The position numbers were made by a program, and so were the translations under genes. Shown piece by piece: positions 25,945-36,019 of a stretch of DNA of 64,000 bases. Under the pieces are notes generated by a model that saw only the letters and a list, made by a program, of their open reading frames with translations, made no database searches and had not been told where the DNA came from. Positions within the stretch are counted from its first letter, which is position 1. Each line of letters starts with the position of its first letter. This DNA is from Bacillus sp. SG-1 (GTDB taxonomy: Bacteria; Bacillota; Bacilli; Bacillales; Bacillaceae_B), in contig NZ_ABCF01000009.1 of assembly GCF_000181495.1 (NCBI RefSeq), positions 1 through 64,000 on the forward strand, read 5' to 3'.

Positions 25945-28044
25945 TCAGTTCTCAAGATATAAATGCTGATAAGCTTCCCTCTTAAGTTCCTGCTGGCTAT
26001 TGATCGAGGGTTCTCCTTCCTTGCGCTGAACATAATGATACTTACCCTCGGAATCCTGTTTTCTTGCTTTCATATTATCCCTTAATGTCAGGTCAAGAAT
26101 TTCAAGAAGCCTGCGTTTAATACCGTCCTCAAAAATGGGAAACAGGATCTCCACTCGTTTAACCATGTTTCTTGTCATCATATCCGCTGAAGATAAATAC
26201 ATTTTCCCTTCGCCGTTATGGTGAAAATAATAAATTCTGCTATGCTCAAGAAACCTTCCTACAATACTGGTGACTTGAATGTTTTCGCTGACACCTTTGA
26301 TCCCTGGCCGCAAACAGCAAATACCTCTGACAATTAAATCGATCTTCACTCCGGCAGAGGATGCCTGGTACAACTTCATGATAAGTTCTTTATCTGTTAA
26401 TGAATTCATTTTTGCCATGATTCTTCCATTTCCATTAGCTTTATGGGAAACAATTTCTTGATCGATCAGGTGGATGAATTCATCCCTTATGTCAAAAGGG
26501 GCTACCACCAAGTGGTAAAACTCAGGCTTCTCGGTATACCCGCTTAAATAATTAAAGAAATTGGTTGCATCGATACCAAATTTCCTCTTAGATGTGATGA
26601 TCCCCATATCCGTATACAGCTTGGCCGTCTGATCATTATAGTTACCAGTTCCCAAATGGACGAAACGGTCTATCCTTCCAAGGGTCTTTCTGACAACAAG
26701 TGTAATTTTGCTGTGTGTTTTCAGGTTGTTCATTCCATAGATTACATGGCATCCTGATTTTTCAAGTTCTTTTGCCCATTGAACATTGTTTTCTTCATCA
26801 AATCGTGCTTTGAGCTCTACCAAAACTGTTACCTGCTTACCATTTTCCGCTGCTCTCTTTAATGCGTTTATGACAGGAGAATCCCCGCTTACCCTGTATA
26901 ATGTCTGCTTGATCGCCAGGACATTGGGATCGTCTGCAGCAACTGAAACAAAATCGACAATGGGCTCGAAGGACTCATATGGATGATGGAAAAACAGATC
27001 TTCTTGGAAAGCCTTTTCATAAAGATCTTCATGAGAAAGTAAATCACGGGGCGGCTGGGGGATGAATACCTCAAAAGATAGATTCTCCCTCTTCATCTTT
27101 ATTCGGCTGATGAAACCGAATAAGAAGGTAAGGTCAAGTGGACCTTTGACTTTGTATACATCTTTACTGTGGATTTCTAGTTCATCAAGCAGGTAATCAA
27201 GGACTTTTTCGTTCATTGACCCCTTTTGGACTTCAAGGCGGACAGCCGCCCCCCATTTCCGTTTTTTCAGTTCTTTTTCAATTTCCAGCAGTAGGTCCCT
27301 CGCTCCCTCTTCATGAATCGTCATATCCGCATTCCTCGTAATTCTGAATGCACTTGTAGAGCTGACATTATATCCTTTGAATACCTTCTCAATAAAATGA
27401 ATGATGACACTTTCCAATAGGATATACATTTCCTGTCCCTCTTTGGACGGCAAAGAGATAACTCTGTCCAGTACAGAGGGCACCTGCACTAATGCAACCT
27501 TCTCCCGCTCCTCCTCTTCTTCAGCATCGGGCTGTTCCAGGATGACGACTAAGTTCAGGCTCTTATTCAACAACATAGGAAACGGCCGGTAGGCATCCAC
27601 TGCCAAAGGAGTCAATACCGGAAAGATTTGCTCCTCAAAATAGATTTCCAGAAAAGTGAGTTGTTCCTCGCTCAACTCATTCACATCAAGCAAAAAAATA
27701 TTCTCTTCATTCAGTTGAGGAATCACCAAATTGGTGAACGTTTCATCTTGAAGGTCCACAAGCTCATGATTCTTCGCTGAAATAGCGTCCAGCTGCTGCT
27801 TGGGAGTCAAGCCAGCTTTATTTTCAGGCTTGTTGTAATTAGCCTTAACCTGATCTTTGAGCCCGGCTACCCTGACCATAAAAAATTCATCGAGATTCGA
27901 ACTGAAGATGGCAAGAAATTTCATTCGCTCCAACAGCGGATTCTGAAAGTCCAACGCCTCTTCCAAAACCCGCTCATTAAAAGCAAGCCAACTCAGTTCC
28001 CGATTATTATAATATTGAGGCGAGTCGTACTGTTCAGCCCTCAT
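25945..28044 (-). CDS. ppk: Polyphosphate kinase
   Basis: Polymerises the gamma phosphate of ATP into inorganic polyphosphate, reversibly. The N-terminal domain starts [18 protein letters not shown]. The head domain and two phospholipase D-like catalytic domains follow, with the phosphorylated-histidine segment [15 protein letters not shown] and the [11 protein letters not shown] motif. Its 699 residues are normal for PPK1. The RBS is AAAGGAGGAG. It lies 97 bp downstream of the exopolyphosphatase gene on the same strand, so synthesis and breakdown enzymes share an operon. Confidence 0.96.
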   Translation of the reverse strand: MRAEQYDSPQYYNNRELSWLAFNERVLEEALDFQNPLLERMKFLAIFSSNLDEFFMVRVAGLKDQVKANYNKPENKAGLTPKQQLDAISAKNHELVDLQDETFTNLVIPQLNEENIFLLDVNELSEEQLTFLEIYFEEQIFPVLTPLAVDAYRPFPMLLNKSLNLVVILEQPDAEEEEEREKVALVQVPSVLDRVISLPSKEGQEMYILLESVIIHFIEKVFKGYNVSSTSAFRITRNADMTIHEEGARDLLLEIEKELKKRKWGAAVRLEVQKGSMNEKVLDYLLDELEIHSKDVYKVKGPLDLTFLFGFISRIKMKRENLSFEVFIPQPPRDLLSHEDLYEKAFQEDLFFHHPYESFEPIVDFVSVAADDPNVLAIKQTLYRVSGDSPVINALKRAAENGKQVTVLVELKARFDEENNVQWAKELEKSGCHVIYGMNNLKTHSKITLVVRKTLGRIDRFVHLGTGNYNDQTAKLYTDMGIITSKRKFGIDATNFFNYLSGYTEKPEFYHLVVAPFDIRDEFIHLIDQEIVSHKANGNGRIMAKMNSLTDKELIMKLYQASSAGVKIDLIVRGICCLRPGIKGVSENIQVTSIVGRFLEHSRIYYFHHNGEGKMYLSSADMMTRNMVKRVEILFPIFEDGIKRRLLEILDLTLRDNMKARKQDSEGKYHYVQRKEGEPSINSQQELKREAYQHLYLEN

Positions 28045-28140
28045 CGCATTTACTCCTCCTTTGTTAAGACGTATATTCCGGCTTCCTCATCCTATCTTAT
28101 GAATGTGTAAGCTTTGTAAGGACAATGTAATATTTTATGA

Positions 28141-29679
28141 TTAATCGATGTATCTAAAATGAATATCCAACTCCGTTTTAAGGGCTTTTTCCAGGTGGCG
28201 CTTTTGTTTTTCAGTTTGATACTGTTCGGCAAGATAATCCCCCTTGCATGAAATAATCAAGCTTAGTGAATCATTTTCCTTTTTAACCTCCACCTTTTTC
28301 ACGATGTTTCTTTTTGTAGCGTTCAAACTATAAACAAGTTTTAGCAAAGCACCCATATCCCTTATTTTTTTCATTTCCTCTTTAGTGAACCATTCAAAGA
28401 ATGGCTCTAGATATTGTTTTAGAGAAGTTTTGCTTTTAAATGAGGAAATCCCCGCTACTTTTACTCTTTCTTTATGAAAGAAACCATTGATCGAACGATT
28501 AGCCAATAAATAAAACGTATGCTGGCTGCTTGATTCTGAATCTATATATTCACCGAGATAGTATAATCCTGCACTGTATTGAAGGATGCTCAAGTCATCG
28601 GAAGAAAGATTCCAGTATCCTAAATCAGAAAGTCTTCTCCATATTTCTGATGACAGGAGCACCATTTGTCTTGAATGAGATTCATTGATACCAAATTCAT
28701 GGCATAATTCCTTCAGACTCAAGCTGATCACCGAAACCCTATTCAATTCGGGGACACTCTTGTTGTTCGCCTCTTCTATGATGAGCCCCTCTCTTAAACC
28801 TTTCCGGCTGATCATAAAGTAAGAGGCATCTATATATCGGAAAAGCTGATGAAAGACTTCAACAGCCGGAAGGATGATATCAGCCCTGTCTTTTGATAAT
28901 CCTTCAACTTTTTCTATTTCTCTATAAGTAAGAGGAAAAAGCTGATCGCGTATTGATTCAATTGTACTTCCCGAAAGAACATACTGGTGGACTCCGGCAA
29001 TTTGATAATTTCTTTGCTGTTGGTCAACCTGAGCGAGGTTCCTTGCACTGCCGCCCACACCAATGAGAGGAACCTGTTTGCCTTTCAGCCATGGAAGTTT
29101 TGAAAATTCATTAAGCAGAAACTGAATAAGGCTGTTTCTTTCTTCTTCTGTGATCGAGTTTCCCTTTACGAATTGTGTTTTTAATGAAACTACACCGAAT
29201 GGGTAGCTGTAAGACTCCTTCAGCTTTCTATCTTCAAAATAAGTGATTTCCGTACTTCCGCCTCCTATGTCGATAGTCAAAGCATTATCTGCAGGTGTGG
29301 TGGAGGTAACTGCGAGATATCCATAGAAAGCTTCCTGTTCTTCAGATAATATTTCGATATGCATACCCGTATCCCTCTTGACGTCAGAAAGTATTTCCTC
29401 TCTATTTACTGCTTGCCTGATGGTAGCTGTCGCAACACATCTATAAGAATTGATTTCATGGAACTGCAGAATTTCCTTAAGACTTTTTAATATCGCAAGA
29501 AGTTTACCCTGGCCTTCATCGGACAGTCTCATGTCCTCTTTTAAATATTTCCTGAGCCTGGCAACGGTTTTAACATTTTCAATCTCTTTATATCGGCCGT
29601 CGTTAAAATGCTCGTAGATAACCAGCCTGATTGTATTTGAACCTATATCAATGATTGCACTTTTATTTATCACGATCAT
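28141..29679 (-). CDS. ppx: Exopolyphosphatase, Ppx/GppA family
   Basis: Releases phosphate from the ends of polyphosphate chains. The actin-like fold shows AIIDIGSNTIRLVIYE at the N-terminus, a second phosphate motif DIGGGSTEI, and GVGGSARNLAQ. The C-terminal ~200 residues form the helical HD-like domain. The frame continues to 29775 but the extension is hydrophobic and lacks a ribosome site. TTAGGATG precedes ATG 29679 (512 residues), and a GTG at 29673 is an alternative start. It is the first gene of the ppx-ppk operon and diverges from ykyB. Confidence 0.93.
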   Translation of the reverse strand: MIVINKSAIIDIGSNTIRLVIYEHFNDGRYKEIENVKTVARLRKYLKEDMRLSDEGQGKLLAILKSLKEILQFHEINSYRCVATATIRQAVNREEILSDVKRDTGMHIEILSEEQEAFYGYLAVTSTTPADNALTIDIGGGSTEITYFEDRKLKESYSYPFGVVSLKTQFVKGNSITEEERNSLIQFLLNEFSKLPWLKGKQVPLIGVGGSARNLAQVDQQQRNYQIAGVHQYVLSGSTIESIRDQLFPLTYREIEKVEGLSKDRADIILPAVEVFHQLFRYIDASYFMISRKGLREGLIIEEANNKSVPELNRVSVISLSLKELCHEFGINESHSRQMVLLSSEIWRRLSDLGYWNLSSDDLSILQYSAGLYYLGEYIDSESSSQHTFYLLANRSINGFFHKERVKVAGISSFKSKTSLKQYLEPFFEWFTKEEMKKIRDMGALLKLVYSLNATKRNIVKKVEVKKENDSLSLIISCKGDYLAEQYQTEKQKRHLEKALKTELDIHFRYID

Positions 29680-29961
29680 CATCCTAATTGTTATAATTGT
29701 ATGTCTTGTCATTACCTGCCTAATCAGTAACATCCCCTCACAGGGATTTTGGAATTCAGAAAGGGAGCCCTCCAAATTATTTACCTGATTTTTGGATAGT
29801 TTAACCTTAAAGTTTATCCCATCTTATGATAAAGTTATATAAATGATTGTTTAGGAAATATGTCATTTTTAGAAAATGTTTATCATTTCGAAACTTTTCA
29901 ATCTTAGTAAAAAAAGGTATAATAGAATAAAATATCCTATCTAAAGGAAGGAGTCAAAAAT

Positions 29962-30426
29962 TTGAGGAATTCTCAAGATTCATCCCCTCATATCGCTACA
30001 ATTAAAAACCTCTCACAAGCTGTTTTCACGGTGAACCGCCACGCTAAAACTGCTATCAACCCAAAATATTTATATTCTTTGAAAAAACAGGCACTGCAAA
30101 AGATGATCAAAGAAGGAAAAGCAACGAAAGTGGGTTTGCATTTTTCCAACAATCCGCGTTTCAGCCAACAGCAATCTGATGTATTGGTTGACTGCGGCAT
30201 GTATACTTTTCATATTCCACCCGCAAAATCTGATTTCGACAATCTTCCCCACCTTGGTTCACTCGATAAGTCGATCAGAAATCCAAAATGCCGAATGAGC
30301 CTGAATGAAGCGAAATTGATTTTGGAAAAATATACGGGGATGAAAGAAAGTAAGGACGCTTCTCACAAACCTTACGGACGCCAGTACCAAAAGCCTGTAT
30401 TTAAAAAACTCGGCGACAGTTTTTAA
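29962..30426 (+). CDS. ykyB: YkyB-family protein
   Basis: A 154-residue, basic, probably cytoplasmic protein of a Bacillaceae family with no known function. Segments that look conserved are VFTVNRHAKTA, LYSLKKQALQKMI, KVGLHFSNNPRFSQQQSDVL and CRMSLNEAKLILEKY. The start is TTG with AAGGAAGGAG nine bases upstream. A TATAAT box lies at about 29919 without a good -35. It neighbours cheV as in B. subtilis, here convergently. Confidence 0.88.
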   Translation: MRNSQDSSPHIATIKNLSQAVFTVNRHAKTAINPKYLYSLKKQALQKMIKEGKATKVGLHFSNNPRFSQQQSDVLVDCGMYTFHIPPAKSDFDNLPHLGSLDKSIRNPKCRMSLNEAKLILEKYTGMKESKDASHKPYGRQYQKPVFKKLGDSF

Positions 30427-30430
30427 TATA

Positions 30431-30476
30431 AAAAAGAAGCAAAGCTCAGAAATTATTTTCAGCTTTGCTTCTTTTT
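30431..30476. terminator. Strong bidirectional terminator after ykyB
   Basis: AAAAAGAAGCAAAGCT and AGCTTTGCTTCTTTTT form a perfect 16-bp stem with a 14-base loop, with T tracts on both strands. Confidence 0.92.
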
Positions 30477-30536
30477 ATTTGGCGTTTTTTTAAAGATCAG
30501 GGCTTTCCACACTGTCTATTCCGGATTTGTTTATAA

Positions 30537-30640
30537 GTGGTTGATTGTAGGGTAGGGTGTGCAACCTCCTGCCCGGTCATGTGTGCAGACAGGCCCATCG
30601 TCTGCCTCTTGAGCGAAAATCAACTGCTTCGTAAATGGAA
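30537..30640. repeat. Decayed GC-rich dispersed element
   Basis: GGTTGATTG...GGTGTGCAACCTCCTGC at the left and GAGCGAAAATCA at the right follow the order of the 63.68-kb copy with many changes. It lies between ykyB and cheV. Confidence 0.55.
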
Positions 30641-30694
30641 ACATTATATGCGAAAGAAGCCTTTTATTTTCAGGTACCTGAATTTGAATTATCC

Positions 30695-31597
30695 TTATAA
30701 AATATGTTTGTCTATTTTCAGGACCAGTTCATTGATTTGTGGTTTGCTCACCTGGTCTTGGGCACCCACTCTTTCACCCTTATGCTTCAGGTCATCTGTA
30801 ATCAGAGAGGAAAAAATGATAACAGGAATGTGTTTTAATTTTGCATCCTCTTTGATTCGTTTCGTTAAGTGGTGACCATCCATTTGGGGCATTTCGATAT
30901 CTGTGATGACAAGATTAACTTCATCTTCTATTCTTCCCTCAGATGCAAGAGAAATTAGGTAATGATAAGCATCTTTACCGTTTTCAAAAAACTCTACGTT
31001 TTCATATCCAGCTTCTGCAAGAGTATCATTCAGGAGCTTCCTAAGGAGCGGTGAATCTTCAGCCGCTACAATTTTTTTGGCCGACCTTGTCCTCTTGCCT
31101 AGCTTCTTTACTTCTGACACCCTGATTCCAGAATCCGGATTCACTTCGGCCATAATACTTTCGAAGTCAAGCAGGAGAAGCATGTCCTCACCTTTTTTGA
31201 TGACTCCGATGACTTTGGAACTCGACCCTTGATACATATTGGAAGGTTTCTCGATCTGGTCCCAGGAAATACGGTGTATCTGTGTGACATTTTCCACGTG
31301 AAAAACGACTCTGAGCTGATTGAATTCAGCGACTATGTACTTGTCCTGCTTGTTCTCATTCCGGCCTTGTACCCCTAGCACTTTCATCATATCAATAACA
31401 GGCAGAACTTCACCTCTTAGTTGGATGATTCCTTCCATAAAGGGATGGGCGTGAGGAATCACCGTTACAGGAAGCGGCTGTATAATTTCCTTTACTTTGA
31501 TCACGTTTATTCCATATTTATTATTTCCTACCTCAAATTCGACGATTTCCAATTCATTGGTCCCTGATTCTAATAGGATCCCTTTATCTTCTATCAT
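30695..31597 (-). CDS. cheV: Chemotaxis coupling protein CheV
   Basis: CheV combines a CheW-like coupling domain (about residues 10-165) with a response-regulator receiver domain (about 175-300). It couples chemoreceptors to CheA and takes part in adaptation when phosphorylated. Receiver residues visible are the acidic AAEDSP, the phospho-acceptor aspartate in VNLVITDIEMPQMDG, the SS pair in IIFSSLITDD and the lysine in DQVSKPQINEL. Its 300 residues match the family. RBS is GAGGAAGG. It is monocistronic. Confidence 0.96.
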   Translation of the reverse strand: MIEDKGILLESGTNELEIVEFEVGNNKYGINVIKVKEIIQPLPVTVIPHAHPFMEGIIQLRGEVLPVIDMMKVLGVQGRNENKQDKYIVAEFNQLRVVFHVENVTQIHRISWDQIEKPSNMYQGSSSKVIGVIKKGEDMLLLLDFESIMAEVNPDSGIRVSEVKKLGKRTRSAKKIVAAEDSPLLRKLLNDTLAEAGYENVEFFENGKDAYHYLISLASEGRIEDEVNLVITDIEMPQMDGHHLTKRIKEDAKLKHIPVIIFSSLITDDLKHKGERVGAQDQVSKPQINELVLKIDKHIL

Positions 31598-31775
31598 TTT
31601 TCAGCATCCTTCCTCTTTGCGTTTATTCAAGAGAATGCCCTCGACTTCCTGGACGGCTTTTATCTCATGATGGCTGGCTGTTTTTTAGTAAATTGCTGCT
31701 AGAATAACTCTGTAGCTTTTAATAATTGGCTATGATAAAGAGTGAGGTTATTAATAATGAATGGTTTTGTATGAT

Positions 31776-31886
31776 TTCCGCTCCAGGTGCGCGACTCCGC
31801 GGGGCGGGCGGTGAGCCTCCTCGGCTTCGCCTGCGGGGTCTCACCTGTCCCGCTTATCCCGCAGGAGGTCGCACACCTTCCGCTCC
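31776..31886. repeat. GC-rich dispersed element, intact short form (111 bp)
   Basis: Flanked by direct repeats TTCCGCTCC (31776-31784 and 31878-31886). The left arm AGGTGCGCGACTCCGCGGGG and the reverse complement of the right arm AGGTGTGCGACCTCCTGCGG are similar, as are GGTGAGCC and GGTGAGACC, so the element can fold into a long imperfect hairpin. It lies in the gap between corA and cheV. Confidence 0.85.
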
Positions 31887-32061
31887 AATTAAACTAGTTT
31901 CTATATCTGAAACTTTAATTTTTATAAGAAACATGATGACTTAATTGGATTCCAGAGTACCTACTAAAACCAATGCTAACTGTGAATGAATCAAACATAT
32001 CGCATTTACACCTGAAAAATAACAACTTCATTATCTAAAAAAGCCTAATAATTAGTAAGCC

Positions 32062-32130
32062 ATTTCCGCTTTAGGTGCGTGACGCCGCGGGACTGGCACC
32101 TTACGCTTTACACGCCCCTGCTTATGCAAA
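32062..32130. repeat. Partial GC-rich dispersed element
   Basis: TTTCCGCTTTAGGTGCGTGACGCCGCGGGACTGG matches the left arm only, then degenerates. Some 25 bases later AACTTTGCGAAAAAAGCC matches a sequence that also follows the 25.66-kb copy (AACTTTGCGAAAACAGCC at ~25875). The remainder of the 31598-32335 gap is AT-rich with no gene seen. Confidence 0.6.
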
Positions 32131-32302
32131 GATAGGAATTAATATATGTAAGCCCCAACTTTGCGAAAAAAGCCTTAAGTTAAAAACTACACTCATTTTC
32201 TATATCGGCAACTATCCACACATTGTGAAGGCTTCATCAATTATTACTGTTTTGGCAAGAAGACTGAGATGGGATCCAACTATTAAACCGTTCAGCCAAA
32301 CT

Positions 32303-32327
32303 AAAAAGCTCCCTCTATCAGGGAGCT
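32303..32327 (-). terminator. Terminator of corA
   Basis: AGCTCCCT-GATAG-AGGGAGCT followed by TTTTAG on the minus strand, a few bases past the stop. Confidence 0.8.
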
Positions 32328-32335
32328 CTCAGGAC

Positions 32336-33331
32336 TTACCTCAACCTTATTTTACGGCGCTTCTTCTTTCTTCTCATACCAAAATTGAGCCAGCCAATTT
32401 TCACAAAAAACGCAAACATCCCAAGCGCAATGACTCCCATGATGCTCAGGACAATGAAATAAGCATTTCTCTCATCCAGTTCCGGCATATAGGCAAAGTT
32501 CATGCCATATAAGCCGGCAATGAATGTCAGCGGCATAAATATCGTTGTAATGACAGTCAATGTCATCATAATGTTGTTCATCTTATCGGAATTGATGGAT
32601 AGATAATTATCCCTGATATCCGAGGAAAACTCTCTGTATGATTCGAGCATTTCCACCAGTTTTAATAAATGGTCATATACATCATTATAGTAGAGTTGAT
32701 GCTCCTTAAGAAAATTCATTCTGCCTGAATTCAAAATCCTGTACATTAAATCCCTCATTGGGATCAGTGACCTGCGCAGCTTTGACATATCATGCCTGAT
32801 ATCAAACAGCTTCTCCATCATCTCAGACGTGTTGGAGTTTTCCAGGACATCCTCCACTTGATTCAAACTATCTTCAATTTTATACACTATAGGGAAAAAG
32901 TCATCAACTAGTCCGTCGATGATTTCATGCATGATATTATATGTAGTATAATTCCCGCTTTTCATTTCCGAAGCTCTCTTCCAGACGCCCTCCACGACTT
33001 TTACAGGACGCTTATGAAAGGTGACGATAAAATGATCGCTGACAAACATATTGACTTCATGAAAATCCAGCGACTTATGATCCATCGTGTGCAGCAGAAG
33101 AAAAAAATAGTTATCATAAAAATCAAGCTTGGGTCTCTCTGTAAAATCTTCTATACAATCTTCTACAGCGAGCGGATGGAAATGGAAGAACTCATGGAGC
33201 AGCTTTACCTCCTCTTTATCAGGCTGGGCAAAATCTACCCAGTACCACTTAATATCGTCTTTGTATACCTCTTCAACGGGAACATTATGAAGGACATCCC
33301 CATTCATGTTTACAACTGTTGTTCTTATCAT
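32336..33331 (-). CDS. CorA-family magnesium/cobalt transporter
   Basis: A pentameric divalent-cation channel. A cytoplasmic domain of ~265 residues is followed by two C-terminal membrane helices. The signature GMN is in FIAGLYGMNFAYMPEL at the end of TM1, and the tail is strongly basic (RRKKKRRKIRLR). Length 331 is typical. B. subtilis has YfjQ and YqxL in this family and I cannot choose between them. It is monocistronic and diverges from patA. Confidence 0.9.
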   Translation of the reverse strand: MIRTTVVNMNGDVLHNVPVEEVYKDDIKWYWVDFAQPDKEEVKLLHEFFHFHPLAVEDCIEDFTERPKLDFYDNYFFLLLHTMDHKSLDFHEVNMFVSDHFIVTFHKRPVKVVEGVWKRASEMKSGNYTTYNIMHEIIDGLVDDFFPIVYKIEDSLNQVEDVLENSNTSEMMEKLFDIRHDMSKLRRSLIPMRDLMYRILNSGRMNFLKEHQLYYNDVYDHLLKLVEMLESYREFSSDIRDNYLSINSDKMNNIMMTLTVITTIFMPLTFIAGLYGMNFAYMPELDERNAYFIVLSIMGVIALGMFAFFVKIGWLNFGMRRKKKRRKIRLR

Positions 33332-33498
33332 GTTATACTCCCTGACTTCATTTATTGATATTTAGACAATCTTTATTGGTAATCTTTTTTATGTACTATT
33401 ATCATTACCCCCTTACCACACGAACTAATCTTTAATATCGTTTTAAAGACCTAAACATGGTAAAATATGAAGCAAGTTTGAAAGAGAAGGTGTTAATC

Positions 33499-34674
33499 AT
33501 GGAACATTTACTTAATAAACAAGTTCAAGAAATCGAGATCTCCGGTATCCGCAAGTTCTTTAACATGGTCGCAGATATCGATGACATGGTATCCCTTACA
33601 CTAGGGCAACCCGATTTCCCAACTCCCCTTCACGTAAAAGAAGCGGCCAAAGCAGCGATTGATGAGGGCTTCACTTCTTATACCCATAATGCAGGATTCC
33701 TGGAGTTGAGGGAAGCGGCTTCTGAATTCTATAAGAAAAAATACAACGTTTCCTTTGACCCGTCCTCAGAAGTCATCATTACCAATGGGGCTTCTCAAGG
33801 TATTGACTCGACTTTAAGGACCATATTGAATGCAGGAGATGAAGTCATTTTACCGGGACCTGTATATCCTGGCTATGAACCCATCGTCAGATTGTGCGGA
33901 GCTTCTCCTATCATTGCAGACACAGTCCCAAACGGATTTAAACTAGATGCCGGTGTGTTAAAAAAATACATAACAACCAGAACTAAATGCATCATCCTTC
34001 CGTACCCATCGAACCCAACAGGCGTCAGTCTTACAGCAGATGAGTTAAAAGAAATCGCTGATCTAGTACGAGGTAAAGATATATTCATTCTTGCAGATGA
34101 AATCTATAGTGAATTGACCTATGACCGGAAACATACTTCTATGGCCTCCTTCTTGAAGGAACAAACGATCGTGATTAACGGTTTATCAAAATCACATTCG
34201 ATGACAGGTTGGAGAATCGGGATGGTTTTCGCTCCTGAAAACCTTGCCAAACACATACTGAAAGTCCATCAGTACAACGTCTCCTGTGCATCGTCCATTT
34301 CACAAAAGGCTGCTTTTGAAGCATTGACTGAGGGCATAAATGATTCAGATGGAATGAAAGCTGAATATAAGATCAGAAGAGATTATGTATCGAAGAGGCT
34401 AACAGAAATGGGCTTTCAAGTAATCTTACCTGATGGAGCTTTTTACTTCTTTTTAAAAATCCCTGATTACTTCAAGGCGGATTCATTCACCTTTGCCCTT
34501 ACACTGGCTAAGCAATATAAGGTAGGGGTCGTCCCAGGCAACAGCTTTTCATCAGCAGGAGAAGGCTTCTTCCGGCTCTCTTACGCCTGTTCGATGGAAG
34601 AACTGTATAAAGGAATGGAAAGGCTTCAGGCGTTCGTCGAGGACACCAAACCGACTAGTGAAGGAAGCCGTTAA
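33499..34674 (+). CDS. patA: PLP-dependent aminotransferase PatA
   Basis: A class I aminotransferase, assigned in Bacillus to N-acetyl-LL-diaminopimelate or related aromatic/lysine-pathway transamination. The PLP lysine is in VINGLSKSHSMTGWRIG, and TLGQPDFPTP, PGPVYPGYEPI, YPSNPTGV and DEIYSELTYD are all present. The frame extends to 33457 but the GAGAAGGTG site and the MEHLLN start shared with B. subtilis PatA set ATG 33499, giving 391 residues. With dapH and dapL about 20 kb away, three steps of the acetylated diaminopimelate branch are encoded in this window. Confidence 0.93.
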   Translation: MEHLLNKQVQEIEISGIRKFFNMVADIDDMVSLTLGQPDFPTPLHVKEAAKAAIDEGFTSYTHNAGFLELREAASEFYKKKYNVSFDPSSEVIITNGASQGIDSTLRTILNAGDEVILPGPVYPGYEPIVRLCGASPIIADTVPNGFKLDAGVLKKYITTRTKCIILPYPSNPTGVSLTADELKEIADLVRGKDIFILADEIYSELTYDRKHTSMASFLKEQTIVINGLSKSHSMTGWRIGMVFAPENLAKHILKVHQYNVSCASSISQKAAFEALTEGINDSDGMKAEYKIRRDYVSKRLTEMGFQVILPDGAFYFFLKIPDYFKADSFTFALTLAKQYKVGVVPGNSFSSAGEGFFRLSYACSMEELYKGMERLQAFVEDTKPTSEGSR

Positions 34675-34683
34675 TAAAAACTA

Positions 34684-34716
34684 ACAAAAAAGGACCACTC
34701 ACGGTCCTTTTTTGTT
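34684..34716. terminator. Terminator between patA and the small basic protein gene
   Basis: AACAAAAAAGGACC and GGTCCTTTTTTGTT pair fully around ACTCAC; usable from both sides. Confidence 0.9.
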
Positions 34717-34729
34717 GAGTTCAATTCCG

Positions 34730-34915
34730 TTATTGCCCCTTATATTTACCGTTGTTTTTAGAGGCCTTCTCTTTTTTTGCTTTTTCTTTGTGGGCTTTGT
34801 TTGCTGCGGCACTTCCAAATTCATGTGCGAATTCCTGATTTATAACGGCTGAATCAAAGCCTTTTTTATTTTTCTGGTCAGCATCATTCTTTTTCGTACG
34901 CTTTGCCAAATTCAT
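34730..34915 (-). CDS. Small lysine-rich protein, 61 residues
   Basis: Starts MNLAKRTKKND with GGAGGGTG just before the ATG; a longer frame to 34972 lacks a ribosome site. The protein is rich in Lys, Ala, Asn and Glu and contains INQEFAHEFGSAAANKAHKEK. The composition and the EFxxEF pattern are reminiscent of gamma-type small acid-soluble spore proteins (FGTEFASE repeats), but this is a weak resemblance. No function is assigned. Confidence 0.65.
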   Translation of the reverse strand: MNLAKRTKKNDADQKNKKGFDSAVINQEFAHEFGSAAANKAHKEKAKKEKASKNNGKYKGQ

Positions 34916-34999
34916 CACCCTCCAAGGATTACATTCGTTCGGCTTTAAATTGAAATAACTCACCACCGACATGTTTATTTTTTGAAGGGGCGATCTGGT

Positions 35000-35875
35000 T
35001 TATTCTTTCCATAATTTTATTAAGGCCTGTGTTCCGTCGTTCCCTGCTCCTTGTGACTGCAGTTCTTCATATAAATCTTTGGCTAATGACAAGCCAGGCA
35101 GGGACAATTCCATCCTTTCAGCTTCTTCCATTGCAATAGCCATATCTTTAATAAAGTGCTTTACAAAGAAGCCCGGCTCAAAATTGCCGGCAATCATCCT
35201 TGGAGCAAGATTAGACAGGGACCAGCTTCCTGCAGCTCCACCGGAGATTGTCTTCAGTACTTCCTCCATGTCCAGGCCCGCACTTCTGGCATAAACCAGA
35301 GCTTCACAGACACCGATCATATTGGAAGCAATGGCAATTTGATTGGCCATTTTCGTATGCTGTCCAGATCCTGCTTGGCCATGATAGCGGATGTTTTCTC
35401 CAAAAGAATCCATGAAAGGTTTGGCTTTCTCGAAAACATCCTGGTCTCCGCCCACCATAACAGAGAGCGTTCCATTCCTTGCACCGGTGTCCCCACCTGA
35501 AACAGGTGCATCGAGTGTATGTATTCGCCTTGATTTTGCTTTTTTGTAAATTTCCTGAGCCAGACTCGGCTTGGATGTAGTCATATCAACGGCAATTAAG
35601 TCCATTTTTCCATTTTCCAATATACCTTTTTCTCCAAAGTAAATTTCCTTTACATCCTGAGGATACCCCACTATTGTAAACAAAATATCGACGGAGGAAG
35701 CAAGTTCTCCTGGTGAAGAGCTCCAAAGTGCTCCCAGATCAAGCAGTTCTTGAGCTTTTTCTTTCGTTCTTGTGTAGACATGAAGATTATTGTATTTTTT
35801 CATGAGATGGAGTGCCATGCTTTTCCCCATTACTCCTGTCCCTATAAAGCCGACTTTTACTGTTTCTATACTCAT
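35000..35875 (-). CDS. ykwC: Beta-hydroxyacid dehydrogenase YkwC
   Basis: An NAD(P)-dependent member of the 3-hydroxyisobutyrate dehydrogenase family, 291 residues. The dinucleotide motif is GFIGTGVMGKSMA near the N-terminus. DAPVSGGDTGARNGTL is the substrate-binding motif, and GSGQHTKMANQ contains the catalytic lysine. GAAGSWSLSNLAPRM and KHFIKDMAIAMEEA match YkwC of B. subtilis. The physiological substrate of YkwC is not known. RBS is GGGGGAGG. Confidence 0.9.
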   Translation of the reverse strand: MSIETVKVGFIGTGVMGKSMALHLMKKYNNLHVYTRTKEKAQELLDLGALWSSSPGELASSVDILFTIVGYPQDVKEIYFGEKGILENGKMDLIAVDMTTSKPSLAQEIYKKAKSRRIHTLDAPVSGGDTGARNGTLSVMVGGDQDVFEKAKPFMDSFGENIRYHGQAGSGQHTKMANQIAIASNMIGVCEALVYARSAGLDMEEVLKTISGGAAGSWSLSNLAPRMIAGNFEPGFFVKHFIKDMAIAMEEAERMELSLPGLSLAKDLYEELQSQGAGNDGTQALIKLWKE

Positions 35876-36019
35876 TGTTTTCCTCCCCCTAGTTTTTCAT
35901 TTAATTATACTAAATTTTCCATCGAACTAAAATTAAAACACCCGCTGCTTGTAAGAGCGATGAAAATGAGAGTGGTTGGTTTCCAGTTGAGTGAGGAAGA
36001 AACTTCAACACTGTATACT

